NCBI RefSeq assembly: GCF_017573505.1
Contig: NZ_JAGEOJ010000023.1
Location: 1-64,000, forward strand
Reading direction: 5' to 3'
Length of the DNA: 64,000 nt
Source: Actinomadura barringtoniae
GTDB taxonomy: Bacteria > Actinomycetota > Actinomycetes > Streptosporangiales > Streptosporangiaceae
Part shown: in pieces, positions 9,501 through 17,277 of the stretch
How positions within the stretch are numbered: position 1 is the first letter of the stretch
Layout: the number at the start of each line of letters is the position of its first letter
Program-made: the position numbers and the translations under genes
The notes under the pieces: generated by a model
What the model saw: the letters and a program-made list of their open reading frames with translations, nothing else
The model's database searches: none
What the model was told of the DNA's origin: nothing

Positions 9501-10774
9501 CCGACGGCCCGTGCGACGGCCTGATCCACCTCGCCGCGCTGCGGCCCGGCGGCGCCCCGGTGCTGCCCGGCGCGTACGGCGGCATCCGCGACGCGCTCGC
9601 CGGCGGCCTGCGCTGGCTGGTGCTGGCCAGCGGCGCGGGCGGCACGTTCGGCCGCCACTTCGACGGCAGCGGCATCGGCGACCCGACGGCCGGGGCGGGA
9701 CTGCGCGGCCTGGCCCGCACGATCGCCCAGGAGTACCCGGAGATCCTGGTCCGCGCCGTGGACGTCGACACCAAGGACATCCCGCGCGCGATCGCGCTGC
9801 GGATCCTGGCCGAGATGCTGGACGCCGAGGCGCCGGTCGAGGTCGGCCTGGACGGCGACGCCCGCCGCACGCTCACCGTCACGCCCGCCGAGCTGCCCTC
9901 GCTGAACGGAAGCGCCGACCCGGTGGCCCACGGCCTGGACCTGGACTCCAGCGGCGTCGTGCTGCTGACCGGCGGCGCCCGCGGCATCACCGCCCGTGTC
10001 GCCCAGCGGCTGGCCCGCACGACCGGTTGCCACATCGAGATCATCGGCCGAACGCCCGAACCCAAGCCGGAGCCGGGCAGCGAGCCTGGCGACGGCGGCG
10101 CCGGGGCGCTCGACGCGGTCGGGCTGCGCCGCGCGCTCGTCGCACAGGGCGGCCGCACGCCCGCCGAGATCGAGGCCGCGATCCGCCGCATCCTCGCCGA
10201 GCGCGAGGTGCGCGCCACCCTGGAGGAGCTGCGCGGCGCCGCCGCCTCGGTCCGCTACCACGCGGCCGACGTGCGCGACCCGCAGGCCGTGCGCGCGATC
10301 GTCGAGGACGTCTACGTGCGGCACGGCCGGCTGGACGGCGTGATCCATGGCGCCGGGCTGCTGGAGGACCGGCTGGTCCGCGACAAGGCGCCCGAGTCGT
10401 TCAACCGGGTCTACCGCACCAAGGTCGCCGGGGCGAGCGCGCTGGCCGCCGCGGTCCGGCCCGACCTGCGCTTCTTCGTGGTCTTCGGCAGCATCTCCGG
10501 CGTCTACGGCAACCGCGGCCAGGCCGACTACGCCGCCGCCAACGACGCCTGCGACACCCTGGCCCGCGTCTGGCGGACCGACCTGCGCGGCCGGATCCTG
10601 GTCGCCGACTGGGGCCCCTGGGCGGGCGGCGGCATGGTGTCGCCCGAGCTCGCCCGCGAGTACGCCCGCCGCGGCATCGCGCTGATCGAGCCCGAGGCCG
10701 GCGTCTCCGCGCTGCTGCGCGAGATCGCCACCGGCGACGAGGTCCAGGTCGTGTTCACCGGGGCGGCCAGGTAG
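3518..10774 (+). CDS. PUFA-synthase-type megasynthase: NMO-NMO-KS-AT-ACP-KR
   Basis: A 2418-aa iterative type I synthase related to PfaA and HglE. Domains in order: a first FMN-barrel nitronate-monooxygenase/PfaD-like domain (about 25-250, with CEAGG near 152 and AAGGI near 190); a second one (about 325-600, with LECGGH near 464 and FAGG near 504); KS (about 702-1145, Cys891, His1026, His1066); AT (about 1272-1580, GHSYGE with Ser1365, CAFHSP); one ACP (about 1745-1825, DLSIDSIK with Ser1784); an Ala/Pro-rich linker; KR (about 1965-2400, LTGGARGIT, Tyr2338). PfaD-type domains reduce enoyl groups, so this chain could condense, ketoreduce and enoyl-reduce; dehydration must come from the next protein. 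PfaA normally carries several tandem ACPs, whereas here there is one plus a free ACP downstream. The start ATG follows TGGGGG. Confidence 0.93.
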   Translation: MTADRVEVAEGRAGRERARPVTDARPPAEIIGVGPFGHTSPRLTVAVARAGGLGVLDLGTDRDRALAALAEVGRWWKGTFGVRVAAGCGVLPGDLPDAVDTVVVDAAATRPVAGPGRIDAASLARGRRLLVEVVSPEEALAVAGWAGLSGLIARGCEAGGRIGDLTTFVLLQRLLSDARVDVPVYAAGGIGPHTAAAAVAGGAAGVVLDTQLALVREMELPADVAAAVAAMDGSETRIVAGHRVYTRPDLPEIDLTGLDLSGINARLGATGLAGRLLPVGQDGASAGSLAARHKTAGGVVQAVREQITAHIRAALRAEPLAPKDNPPGAPISRDYPVVQGPMTRVSDRSAFAAAIAQDGGLPFLALALMGGDEVRELLLDTADRLGDRPWGVGVLGFAPPELREAQLAAVHEVKPPYAVIAGGRPSQATPLEEAGISTYLHVPSPGLLERFLAEGARKFVFEGLECGGHVGPRASFPLWDAQIERLIAFTDAHPDAAAEMSIMFAGGVHDERSAAMVAALAGPLAERGADIRVLMGTAYLFTYEAVAAGAILPGFQRAAVECDGTTLLETSPGHATRCARTPYVEAFEEARRKLEEAGTPRKEMWQRLEELNLGRLRIAAKGLRRAVADVGKGGLESVETEDQRREGMYMIGQVAALRSATTSITGLHEQVTTGATCFLSARAAMLGIAPAEESRTEAAPSDIAIVGIGCVFPESRDAGEYWANIVGGVDAVTEVPAERWDPEIYYDPAATKVDSGAKTPSKWGGFLPEIPFDALSYGIPPNSLASVEPMQLLALEVAARALADAGYEDRPFDRSRTSVFFGAEAGTDLGTAYSTRALLPKYYGEVPEGLDEQLPRLTEDSFPGVLTNVIAGRIANRLNLGGANYTVDAACAASLAALDAACKDLVAGTSDMVLCGGADLHNGIYDYLLFSSVHALSPSGRCATFDSKADGIALGEGVACVVLKRLADAERDGDRVYAVIKSVAGSSDGRSLGLTAPRVEGQRLALERAYERAGVGLNEVGMVEAHGTGTAVGDRTELTTLTETFAEAGARPGSITLGSVKSQIGHTKCAAGLAGLIKTAYALHTGVLPGTLHLTDPTKAWDSATSPFAFGTASRPWAAAPGERFAGLSGFGFGGSNFHAVLAGYDGAPEPVSGLADWPAELFLIRGADRAAARSELERLGGLLNRRPRPRLRDLARTFATGDGPVQVAIVATGVDDLAAKLDAARDFRSAPGVVVADSARSAPSGAGGVGGRPPSGDAVRDGGDQEAAGQVAFLYPGQGSQRPGMLADLFVAFPRLQRLLRLAEGRYAGTMFPPAAFTPEDADRQREAITDTRVAQPTLGIAGLAVHRLLTELGVRPDLAGGHSYGELVALCAAGVFGDDDLISLSAARAEAILAAAGDGDPGAMAAAAGTLEEVRAALGGVSEVVIANHNAPRQVVISGSTPALEKALAVLAERGVSAKRIPVACAFHSPLVAGASATLRAELGGRDLRSPAFPVWSNTTAAPYDTDPAELRATLAGQVGAPVRFVDQIEAMYAAGARVFVEAGPGRVLTQLVGKILGDRPHTAVAVDAPGEGGLERLLQALAELAVAGVPVDPQPLFAGRDARPVPATPVRPAGWTVNGHLVRTADGGHLNNALRPAERVALPSGGSMGESESVPSASEAAVLEYLRTSRELVAAQRDVVLGYLGTAPPAIVTRPVAPAAPVPAPRAVYAGEVVKTPTAEPAQAAASAPAPAAAEPEPEAAKLSADDIRAAVLSVIGARTGYPEEMLGADLDLEADLSIDSIKRTEIIGELAERVGLTTAGARLDESIVEQLARIKTIGEIVDWISGHLGVAGEDEQEAASRDSAGAFQAEPQATVAAQQGGGGSAATAVMTEPRTEAPPVPQQAAAPAPAQAPAPAPARVAPPAPVAPVSPVTPAPTPPPVPPAAEGPQAGAPLRQVIRLADLPTLPAPEPVANRFARRRFVIVDDGCGIALELADLLEQQGAQVRTPLEPDGPCDGLIHLAALRPGGAPVLPGAYGGIRDALAGGLRWLVLASGAGGTFGRHFDGSGIGDPTAGAGLRGLARTIAQEYPEILVRAVDVDTKDIPRAIALRILAEMLDAEAPVEVGLDGDARRTLTVTPAELPSLNGSADPVAHGLDLDSSGVVLLTGGARGITARVAQRLARTTGCHIEIIGRTPEPKPEPGSEPGDGGAGALDAVGLRRALVAQGGRTPAEIEAAIRRILAEREVRATLEELRGAAASVRYHAADVRDPQAVRAIVEDVYVRHGRLDGVIHGAGLLEDRLVRDKAPESFNRVYRTKVAGASALAAAVRPDLRFFVVFGSISGVYGNRGQADYAAANDACDTLARVWRTDLRGRILVADWGPWAGGGMVSPELAREYARRGIALIEPEAGVSALLREIATGDEVQVVFTGAAR

Positions 10775-10917
10775 AGCAGCGAGACGAGGCGGAGCCAGGC
10801 CATGAACGCGAGCAGCCGCGCGACGGCTGGACTGAGGAGCGCAGGGAGCTTGCGACCGGAGCGACGAGGGAAGCCGTCGCGCGAAGACGGCTGCGAGCCG
10901 CCGAGCGGAGCGAGGCC
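10775..10917. repeat. GAGCG-rich spacer between the two synthase genes
   Basis: This 143-base stretch is built of GAGCG, GGAGC and GCGAG words. It contains two look-alike segments, GCCAGGCCATGAACG near 10795 and GCGAGGCCATGAACG near 10912, each ending in an ATG. The first ATG (10802) opens a 39-codon frame whose TGA overlaps the ATG of the next synthase. No domain is visible, so I treat it as a repetitive spacer, possibly one of the dispersed intergenic elements common in actinomycetes. Confidence 0.4.
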
Positions 10918-13900
10918 ATGAACGGGGAGCCGATCGCGATCGTCGGCGTCGGGGCGATCTTTCCCGGCGCCGGGTCGGCGGCCGAGCTGTGGCGCAACGT
11001 CCGCGCCGGGGTCGACGCGATCACCGACGTTCCGGCGGACCGCTGGGACCCGGCGCTCTACTACGACCCCGAGGCGTACGGGCGGGCGCCGCAGAGCGAC
11101 AGGTTCTACTGCCGCCGCGGCGGGTTCGTCGACGACCTGGCCACCTTCGACCCGGCGCGGTTCGGCATCATGCCGGCCGCCGTCGCCGGGATGGAGCCCG
11201 ACCAGCTGCTCGCGTTGCGCACCGCCGCCGAGGCGATCGCCGACGCGGGCGGCGACGAACGGCTGCCCGACCGGGCGAAGATCGGGGTGGTCATCGGCCG
11301 CGGCGGTTACATCACGCCGGGCGTGGCCCGCTTCGACCAGCGCGTCCGCACCGCCCACCAGCTGACGTCGGTGCTGGCCGAGCTGGTGCCGGGGCTGGAG
11401 GCCGAACGGCTGGACCGGATCCGCGCCGCGTTCTGCGAACGGCTCGGTCCCGACAGCCCGGACGCCTCGATCGGGCTCGTGCCGAACTTCGCCGCGTCCC
11501 GGATCGCCAACCGCTTCGACCTGCGCGGTCCTGCCTACACGCTCGACGCGGCCTGCGCGTCGTCGCTGCTGGCCGTCGAGCACGCCGTACGGGCGCTGCG
11601 CTCGGGGCAGTGCGACGCGATGCTCGCCGGGGCCGTCCACCACGCGCACCACGCCACGGTGTGGAGCGTGTTCAGCCAGCTGCGGGCGCTCAGCCCCAGC
11701 CAGACGATCCGCCCGTTCGACCGGTCCGCCGACGGCACGCTGCTGTCGGAGGGCACCGGGATCGTGCTGCTGAAGCGGCTGTCGGACGCCGAGCGCGCGG
11801 GCGACCGCGTGCACGCGGTGATCCGCGGCGTCGGCTCGTCCAGCGACGGCCGGGCGAGCAGCATCATGAGCCCGCTGGTCGAGGGCCAGGTCCTGGCCGT
11901 CGAACGCGCCTGGGCCGACGCCGGGCTCGACCCGTCCGCGCCGGACGCGCTCGGGCTCATCGAGGCGCACGGCACCGCCACGCCCGCAGGCGACGAGGCC
12001 GAGCTGGAGACGCTGCGCCGGGTGTTCGGCGCCGACGGACCGCCGCTCGCGCTCGGCACGGTCAAGTCGATGATCGGCCACGCCATGCCCGCGAGCGGCA
12101 TCGCCGGCTTGATCAAGACGGCGTGCGCGCTGCGCGACGGCGTCCTGCCGCCCACGCTGCACCTGGACGAGCCGCACCCGGCGATGGCCGGCACGCGCCT
12201 GCGTCCCGTACGGGAGTCGACGACGTGGGAACGGCCCGCCACCGGGGCGCGCCGCGCCGTAGTGAACGCCTTCGGCTTCGGCGGCGCCAACGCGCACGTG
12301 ATCCTGGAGGAGCCGCCGTCGGCGCGCGACGCGGCCGGCGGCCCGATCCGGGTGATCGGGTCGCCCCAGGTCGCCGAGGGCGAACTGCGCCTGGCCGCCC
12401 GTACGGAAGAAGAGCTCACCGCGCTGCTGTCGGCGCCCGACGAGGAACTGCTCGCGCGCGCAGCGGCCGGGGAGGAGCCGCCGGACCTGCCGGTGCGGCT
12501 GGCGATCGTCGACCCGACGACCCGGCGGCTGGACCTGGCACGCGCGATCGTCCAGCGCGGCACGCCCTGGCGCGGGCGCAGCGACATCTGGTTCACACCG
12601 AAGCCGCTGCTGTCCTCTGGCGGGCGGCTGGCGTTCCTGTTCCCCGGGTTCGAGCCGTCGTTCGAGCCGCGGGTGGACGACGTCGCCGACCACTTCGGGA
12701 TGGAGCGGCCCGGGCTCACCGGCCGCACCGACCTGCTCGGCCACGCCGCCGACGTCATCGCGGTCGGGCGGCTGCTGAACGACGTGCTCGGCGAGCTCGG
12801 CGTCGTGCCCGACATCGCGGCGGGCCACAGCCTCGGCGAGTGGACCGCGATGATCGCCTCGGGCATGTACCCGGCCGACGCGGTCGAGGCGTTCATGGCC
12901 GCGCTCGACCACGACACCCTGGACGTGCCCGACGTGGCGTACGCGGCCCTCGGCTGCGGCGCGGACCGGGCGATGGAGGCCATCGGCCTCCTGAACGAGG
13001 TCGTGGTCAGCCACGACAACTGCCCGCACCAGTCGGTGATCTGTGGCCCGCCCGGCGCGGTGCGCGAGGTCCTGAACCGGCTCGGCTCGGAGGGGGTGCT
13101 CGGGCAGGAGCTGCCGTTCCGGTCCGGCTTCCACACGCCGATGGCCGAGTCGTACATGGGCCCGGTGCACCGCTCGTTCGAGGCGCTGCCGATCCGCCCG
13201 CCGCGCGTGCCGCTGTGGTCGGGGACGACGGTCGCGCCGTTCCCGTCCGAGCCGGGCGAGGTGCGGCGGCTGGTCGTCCAGCATCTGCTGGAGCCGGTGC
13301 GGTTCAGCGAGCTGACCGAGGAGCTGTACGGCGTGGGCGTGCGCGTCTTCGTCCAGGTCGGTCCCGGCAGCCTGACCGGCTTCGTGGGGGACCGGCTGGG
13401 CGACCGCGAGCACCTGGCGCTGGCGGTCAACGTGCCCAAGCGCGACGGCATCGCGCAGCTGCGCCGCGTCATGGCGGCGCTGTGGGTCGAGGGCCACGGA
13501 TCGGCCCCGCAGAACGAGACGCCCGCGAGCGGGACCGGGATGCGGCTGGACCTCGGCACCCCGCTGATCAAGCTGAACGGCACGGTGCCGCCGCTGAACG
13601 TGGCGCCTGTGTCGGGCCGCCCTGGGACCGGCGCCCCGTTCGGCATGCCGAGCATGGCGCCGCTGCCGATCGACTCGCCGGTGATGGCCGAGCTGGACGC
13701 GCTGCTGCGCGACGCCGCCGACAGCGCCCAGATCGTGCTGGAGGCGCTCGGCACCGGCGCGGTGCGGCCCTCGCCCGGTGACGCGGCTCCGGCCGTGACC
13801 GAGCTGACCACCTCGCGGGTCTTCTCCGTCGATGCCATGCCGTACGTGCTGGACCACTGCCTGATCCCGCAGCCCGCCGGCTGGCCCGAGACCTCCGACC

Positions 13901-15426
13901 GCTTCCCGGTCGTGCCGCTCACCACGCTGCTGGAGGTGATGGCCGAGACCGCGCGGGAACTGTTCCCCGAGCTGGTGGTCATCGGCTTCGAGGACGTGCG
14001 CGCGCTGCGCTGGGTCGTCGCCGACCCGGCCACCACCGCCGACATCCAGGCGGTCGTGGTCGACTCCGACCGCAGCGGCGTGCGCCGCGTGAAGGTGGTC
14101 ATCAAGGGTCACACCGACGGGACCGTGCTGCTGGCCGAGCGCTATCCCGCGCCGCCGAGCCCGGACCGTACGCCGCTGGACCGCGAGGGCACCCCGGCGG
14201 TGACCGCCGACCGGTTCTACGCCGAGCGGTTCATGTTCCACGGGCCGCTCTACCAGGGCGTCTCGGAGATGACCTCGCTCGCGGCCAACGGCCTGCGCGC
14301 GGCGCTGACCTCGCTGCCCACGCCGGGCGCGCTGATGGACAGCGCCGGGCAGCTGTGCGGCCACTGGATCCAGATCTACGGCGACAAGGACCAGACCGTC
14401 TTCCCGATCGGGATCGAGCAGGTGTCCTGGTACGGGCCGCTGCCGCCCGCCGGTGAACGGCTCGGCATCACGGTCTGGAACCGTACGGTCTCCGACACCA
14501 CCATCAAGTGCGACGCGGAGATGCTCGCGCCCGACGGGTCGGTCTGGGGCCGCATCGACGGCTGGACCACGCACCGGTTCTACACCGACGAGCCGGTGTG
14601 GCGGATGAAGTTCACCCCGGAGGTGTCGGGCATCGGCGAGCCGCAGCCGGGCGGCTGGTGCCTGGCGCGGCGCCGCTGGGACGGCACGTCGTCGCGGGAT
14701 CTGCTCATGCGGCAGTACCTGTGCGCGGCCGAACGCGCCGAATACCAGGCGCTCACGCCGCGCGCGCAGGGACCGTGGCTGCTCAGCCGCATCGCGATCA
14801 AGGACGCCGTACGGCACTGGCTGTGGGACCGCGGGCACGGCCCGCTCTTCCCGGCCGAGCTGACGGTGTCGATGTCGGACGGCGAGGACGGCGACGCGCG
14901 GCCGGTCGTGCGCGGGCCGTTCGAGCCGGACCTGACCGTGTCGGTCGTGCAGACCGACGAGTTCGGCGCGGCGATCGTACGGCCGCGGCCCGAACCGACC
15001 GGCATCGGCATGCGCCCGGTGACCGGCCACCCGCAGGTGCCCGACCAGGCACCCGGCCTGGTGATCGGCACCGTGCCCGGTCAGCAGAACGACCCGGCCG
15101 CGACCGGCGGGCCCGGCGGGTCCGGCGGCGACGGCCTGCTGACCGAGGGGGAGCGGGCGCTGCTCGCGCGGCTGCCCGGCGACCGCGCGACCGAGGCGAC
15201 GCGCCTGGCCGCGGCCAAGGACGCCGCCGCCCGCGCCGCAGGCGGGGCGCACGGCCCGGACGGGTTCGTGGTCACCGCCGCCGACACGGGCCGGCTGCTG
15301 GTCGCCGCGCCGGACTCGATCACGGCCGTGGAGTCCAGCGTCCTGGAGGGACACGTCGTGGCCTGGACGGTCACGGCACAGCACAGGGGCGACACCGAGA
15401 AGACGGAGGAGAACGGCAATGAGTGA
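10918..15426 (+). CDS. second PUFA-type synthase: KS, atypical AT, double-hotdog DH, PPTase-like C-terminus
   Basis: A 1502-aa synthase. KS covers about 1-450 (Cys213 in DAACASS, His351 in EAHGTATP, His388 in GHAMPASG). AT covers about 570-850 with GHSLGE (Ser638) and GFHTPM, but the usual PGQGSQ entry reads PGFEPSF and the spacing to the Ser is short. A Gly/Pro linker precedes a dehydratase (about 965-1230) with His980 in VLDHCLIP and Asp1141 in MDSAGQ, the two catalytic positions of PKS double-hotdog DHs. Residues 1255-1500 contain RIAIKDAVRHW and end in HVVAWT, reminiscent of PPTase-like tails on iterative PKSs; this part is tentative. The ATG at 10918 follows GGAGCGAGG and sits exactly where the KS fold begins. 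Its last 8 bases overlap the ACP gene. By role it resembles PfaC or HglC. Confidence 0.9.
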   Translation: MNGEPIAIVGVGAIFPGAGSAAELWRNVRAGVDAITDVPADRWDPALYYDPEAYGRAPQSDRFYCRRGGFVDDLATFDPARFGIMPAAVAGMEPDQLLALRTAAEAIADAGGDERLPDRAKIGVVIGRGGYITPGVARFDQRVRTAHQLTSVLAELVPGLEAERLDRIRAAFCERLGPDSPDASIGLVPNFAASRIANRFDLRGPAYTLDAACASSLLAVEHAVRALRSGQCDAMLAGAVHHAHHATVWSVFSQLRALSPSQTIRPFDRSADGTLLSEGTGIVLLKRLSDAERAGDRVHAVIRGVGSSSDGRASSIMSPLVEGQVLAVERAWADAGLDPSAPDALGLIEAHGTATPAGDEAELETLRRVFGADGPPLALGTVKSMIGHAMPASGIAGLIKTACALRDGVLPPTLHLDEPHPAMAGTRLRPVRESTTWERPATGARRAVVNAFGFGGANAHVILEEPPSARDAAGGPIRVIGSPQVAEGELRLAARTEEELTALLSAPDEELLARAAAGEEPPDLPVRLAIVDPTTRRLDLARAIVQRGTPWRGRSDIWFTPKPLLSSGGRLAFLFPGFEPSFEPRVDDVADHFGMERPGLTGRTDLLGHAADVIAVGRLLNDVLGELGVVPDIAAGHSLGEWTAMIASGMYPADAVEAFMAALDHDTLDVPDVAYAALGCGADRAMEAIGLLNEVVVSHDNCPHQSVICGPPGAVREVLNRLGSEGVLGQELPFRSGFHTPMAESYMGPVHRSFEALPIRPPRVPLWSGTTVAPFPSEPGEVRRLVVQHLLEPVRFSELTEELYGVGVRVFVQVGPGSLTGFVGDRLGDREHLALAVNVPKRDGIAQLRRVMAALWVEGHGSAPQNETPASGTGMRLDLGTPLIKLNGTVPPLNVAPVSGRPGTGAPFGMPSMAPLPIDSPVMAELDALLRDAADSAQIVLEALGTGAVRPSPGDAAPAVTELTTSRVFSVDAMPYVLDHCLIPQPAGWPETSDRFPVVPLTTLLEVMAETARELFPELVVIGFEDVRALRWVVADPATTADIQAVVVDSDRSGVRRVKVVIKGHTDGTVLLAERYPAPPSPDRTPLDREGTPAVTADRFYAERFMFHGPLYQGVSEMTSLAANGLRAALTSLPTPGALMDSAGQLCGHWIQIYGDKDQTVFPIGIEQVSWYGPLPPAGERLGITVWNRTVSDTTIKCDAEMLAPDGSVWGRIDGWTTHRFYTDEPVWRMKFTPEVSGIGEPQPGGWCLARRRWDGTSSRDLLMRQYLCAAERAEYQALTPRAQGPWLLSRIAIKDAVRHWLWDRGHGPLFPAELTVSMSDGEDGDARPVVRGPFEPDLTVSVVQTDEFGAAIVRPRPEPTGIGMRPVTGHPQVPDQAPGLVIGTVPGQQNDPAATGGPGGSGGDGLLTEGERALLARLPGDRATEATRLAAAKDAAARAAGGAHGPDGFVVTAADTGRLLVAAPDSITAVESSVLEGHVVAWTVTAQHRGDTEKTEENGNE

Positions 15427-15706
15427 TGAGGGTGTGCTCGGGGAGGTCGTCGCGATGCTCGTCGACGTCGTCGGCGAGGACTTCCTGCTGGACGTCGAGG
15501 TGGGGCCCGCGACGACCTTCAACGACGACCTGGCGCTGGAGAGCATCGAGTTCGTGGCGCTGGCGGAGAAGCTGCAGCGGCGCTACGGCGGCCGGGTCGA
15601 CTTCGCCGCGTTCATCGCCGGGATGGACCTGGACGAGATCATGCGGATGACCGTCGGCGACCTGGTGGCGCACATCGAGTCGCGGCCCGAGCCCGTGGGG
15701 GTCTGA
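15419..15706 (+). CDS. free-standing acyl carrier protein
   Basis: A 95-aa ACP with the carrier helix start DLALESIEF; Ser42 is the expected phosphopantetheine site. It is acidic and of normal ACP length. The ATG lies inside the last codons of the upstream synthase (8-base overlap), which suggests coupled translation and near-equal output. The acyl chain may be loaded on or handed off through this protein, complementing the single internal ACP of the first synthase. Confidence 0.93.
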   Translation: MSDEGVLGEVVAMLVDVVGEDFLLDVEVGPATTFNDDLALESIEFVALAEKLQRRYGGRVDFAAFIAGMDLDEIMRMTVGDLVAHIESRPEPVGV

Positions 15707-15713
15707 TCCCTTC

Positions 15714-16481
15714 ATGGCGTTCGTGAGCGCGCGGGGGGTGCGCTTCCACGTCGTCGACCTCGGACGGGACCGCGGCGGCGCCGCGCCGGTGGTGATGCTG
15801 CACGGGCTGTTCACCGGCAGCGCCGCCTCGTGGTTCTTCACCGTCGCGCCCGCGCTGGCCCGGTCCTGCCGGGTGCGGCTGCCGGACTGGCGCGGGCACG
15901 GGATGAGCGAGCGGACCCCGTCCGGCTACGACACCGCGACCATGGCCGACGACCTGGCCGCGCTGACCGGCGACCTGCCGCCGTTCGCGGTCGCCGCGCA
16001 CAGCTACGGCGCGGCGGTGGCGGTGCGGTTCGCGCTGAGCCGCCCCGGACGGGTCTCCCGGCTCGCGCTGATCGACCCGCCCTTCGAGGGAGACTCGGCC
16101 GCCATCGCCCCCTCGCTGGTCCCGTCGCAGGCGGGTCGCAGGTCGGCCGCGGGGCGCCGTACGGCCGCGCTGGTCGAGGAGACCAGCCTGCTCAAGGACC
16201 TGGCCGCCGAGCCGGCGGTCGGCGAGGACGAACTGCGGGCGCTCGGCGACCTGCCGGTCCTGTCGGTGGTCGGGGCGGACTCGCCGTTCCGTGCGTCCGG
16301 CGACCTGGTCGGGCGGGCGCTCCCGGGCGCGCGGCGGCACGTACTGAACGGCGGGCACGACCTGCACATCACGGCACGGGCGCGGCTGACGCCCCTGCTG
16401 ACCGACTTCCTGGGGGAGACACATGGCCGAGGTGACCGCACGCGGGATCCGATTCCACGTCCAGACGATGGACCCCTGTGA
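15714..16481 (+). CDS. alpha/beta hydrolase, likely thioesterase or acyltransferase of the cluster
   Basis: A 255-aa alpha/beta-hydrolase with oxyanion-loop LHGLFTG, nucleophile AHSYGA (Ser), acid GADSPF and base NGGHDLH. It starts 7 bases after the ACP stop. Its last 59 bases overlap the next gene in another frame, and the C-terminal tail (GRGDRTRDPIP...) has no conserved look, so the functional protein may end earlier. Position next to the ACP suggests release of the acyl chain; this is inference. Confidence 0.85.
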   Translation: MAFVSARGVRFHVVDLGRDRGGAAPVVMLHGLFTGSAASWFFTVAPALARSCRVRLPDWRGHGMSERTPSGYDTATMADDLAALTGDLPPFAVAAHSYGAAVAVRFALSRPGRVSRLALIDPPFEGDSAAIAPSLVPSQAGRRSAAGRRTAALVEETSLLKDLAAEPAVGEDELRALGDLPVLSVVGADSPFRASGDLVGRALPGARRHVLNGGHDLHITARARLTPLLTDFLGETHGRGDRTRDPIPRPDDGPL

Positions 16482-17277
16482 TCCCGATCAAGCCAGCCAA
16501 GCCGATCAAGCCGACGCGCCCGTGGTGGTGTTCATCCACGGGCTGGTCATGGACAACCTGTCCAGCTTCTACTACACGCTCGCCGGGCCGGTCTCGGCGG
16601 CCGGGGCACGCGCCGTCCTGTACGACCTGCGCGGGCACGGCCTCTCGGAGCGGACCACGACGGGCTACTCGGCGGCCGACGCGGTCGCGGACCTGTTCGG
16701 GGTGCTGGACGGCCTCGGGCTGACCGCGCCCGTCTACCTGGTCGCCAACAGCTTCGGTGGCGTCGTCGCGCTGAACGCGGCGCTGGCCCGGCCGGAGCGG
16801 ATCGCGGGCCTGGTGCTCGTGGAGTCGTACGGTCCGGCCGAGCGCGCCGGCGAGTGGACCGAGGACATGCTGAACACGCTCGGCAAGTCCGCGCTCGTTC
16901 TGGAGTACGAGCGGCTCGCCGACCAGCTGATGGCGATCGGGTGGCGGCAGCGCGGGCGGCAGGCGCAGACCGCCGACGCGCTCATCAACGGCACCAGCCT
17001 GCTCGACGACCTGGCCGCGGTGGAGCCGATCCGGCCCGTGGACCTGGCCGGGGTGTCGTGCCCGGTGCTCGCGGTGTACGGGGAGCACTCCGACGTTCTG
17101 GACGCCGGGAAGCTGCTGCTGCGGTCGGTCGCGGACTGCACGCTGCACGTTCTGCCCGGTCATGCCCACACCGTTCTGCGGGAGGGGACGGCCGAGCTGC
17201 TGGAGGCGCTGTTGCCCTGGCTGGCACATCAGGCGGGAACGCGCGTTCCGGCCCTGGCCGGGGGTGCTGCGCTGTGA
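16423..17277 (+). CDS. alpha/beta hydrolase, second of a tandem pair
   Basis: A 284-aa alpha/beta-hydrolase with IHGLVMD, nucleophile ANSFGG (Ser), acid GEHSDVLD and base PGHAHTVL. It resembles its upstream neighbour at the N-terminus (TARGIRFHV versus SARGVRFHV), so the two probably arose by duplication. The ATG at 16423 has a strong GGGGGAG site inside the upstream gene. An insert of DQAS/QADQAD repeats follows the first strand. Its stop overlaps the GTG of the glycosyltransferase (GTGA). Confidence 0.87.
   Translation: MAEVTARGIRFHVQTMDPCDPDQASQADQADAPVVVFIHGLVMDNLSSFYYTLAGPVSAAGARAVLYDLRGHGLSERTTTGYSAADAVADLFGVLDGLGLTAPVYLVANSFGGVVALNAALARPERIAGLVLVESYGPAERAGEWTEDMLNTLGKSALVLEYERLADQLMAIGWRQRGRQAQTADALINGTSLLDDLAAVEPIRPVDLAGVSCPVLAVYGEHSDVLDAGKLLLRSVADCTLHVLPGHAHTVLREGTAELLEALLPWLAHQAGTRVPALAGGAAL

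Noticed and set aside
10802-10921. 39-codon frame between the two synthases
   Set aside because: Lies in repetitive spacer DNA, no ribosome site of its own and no recognisable protein features; kept only as a note.
10528-15546. 1672-codon open frame on the minus strand
   Set aside because: Antisense shadow of the second synthase; no domain or start context.
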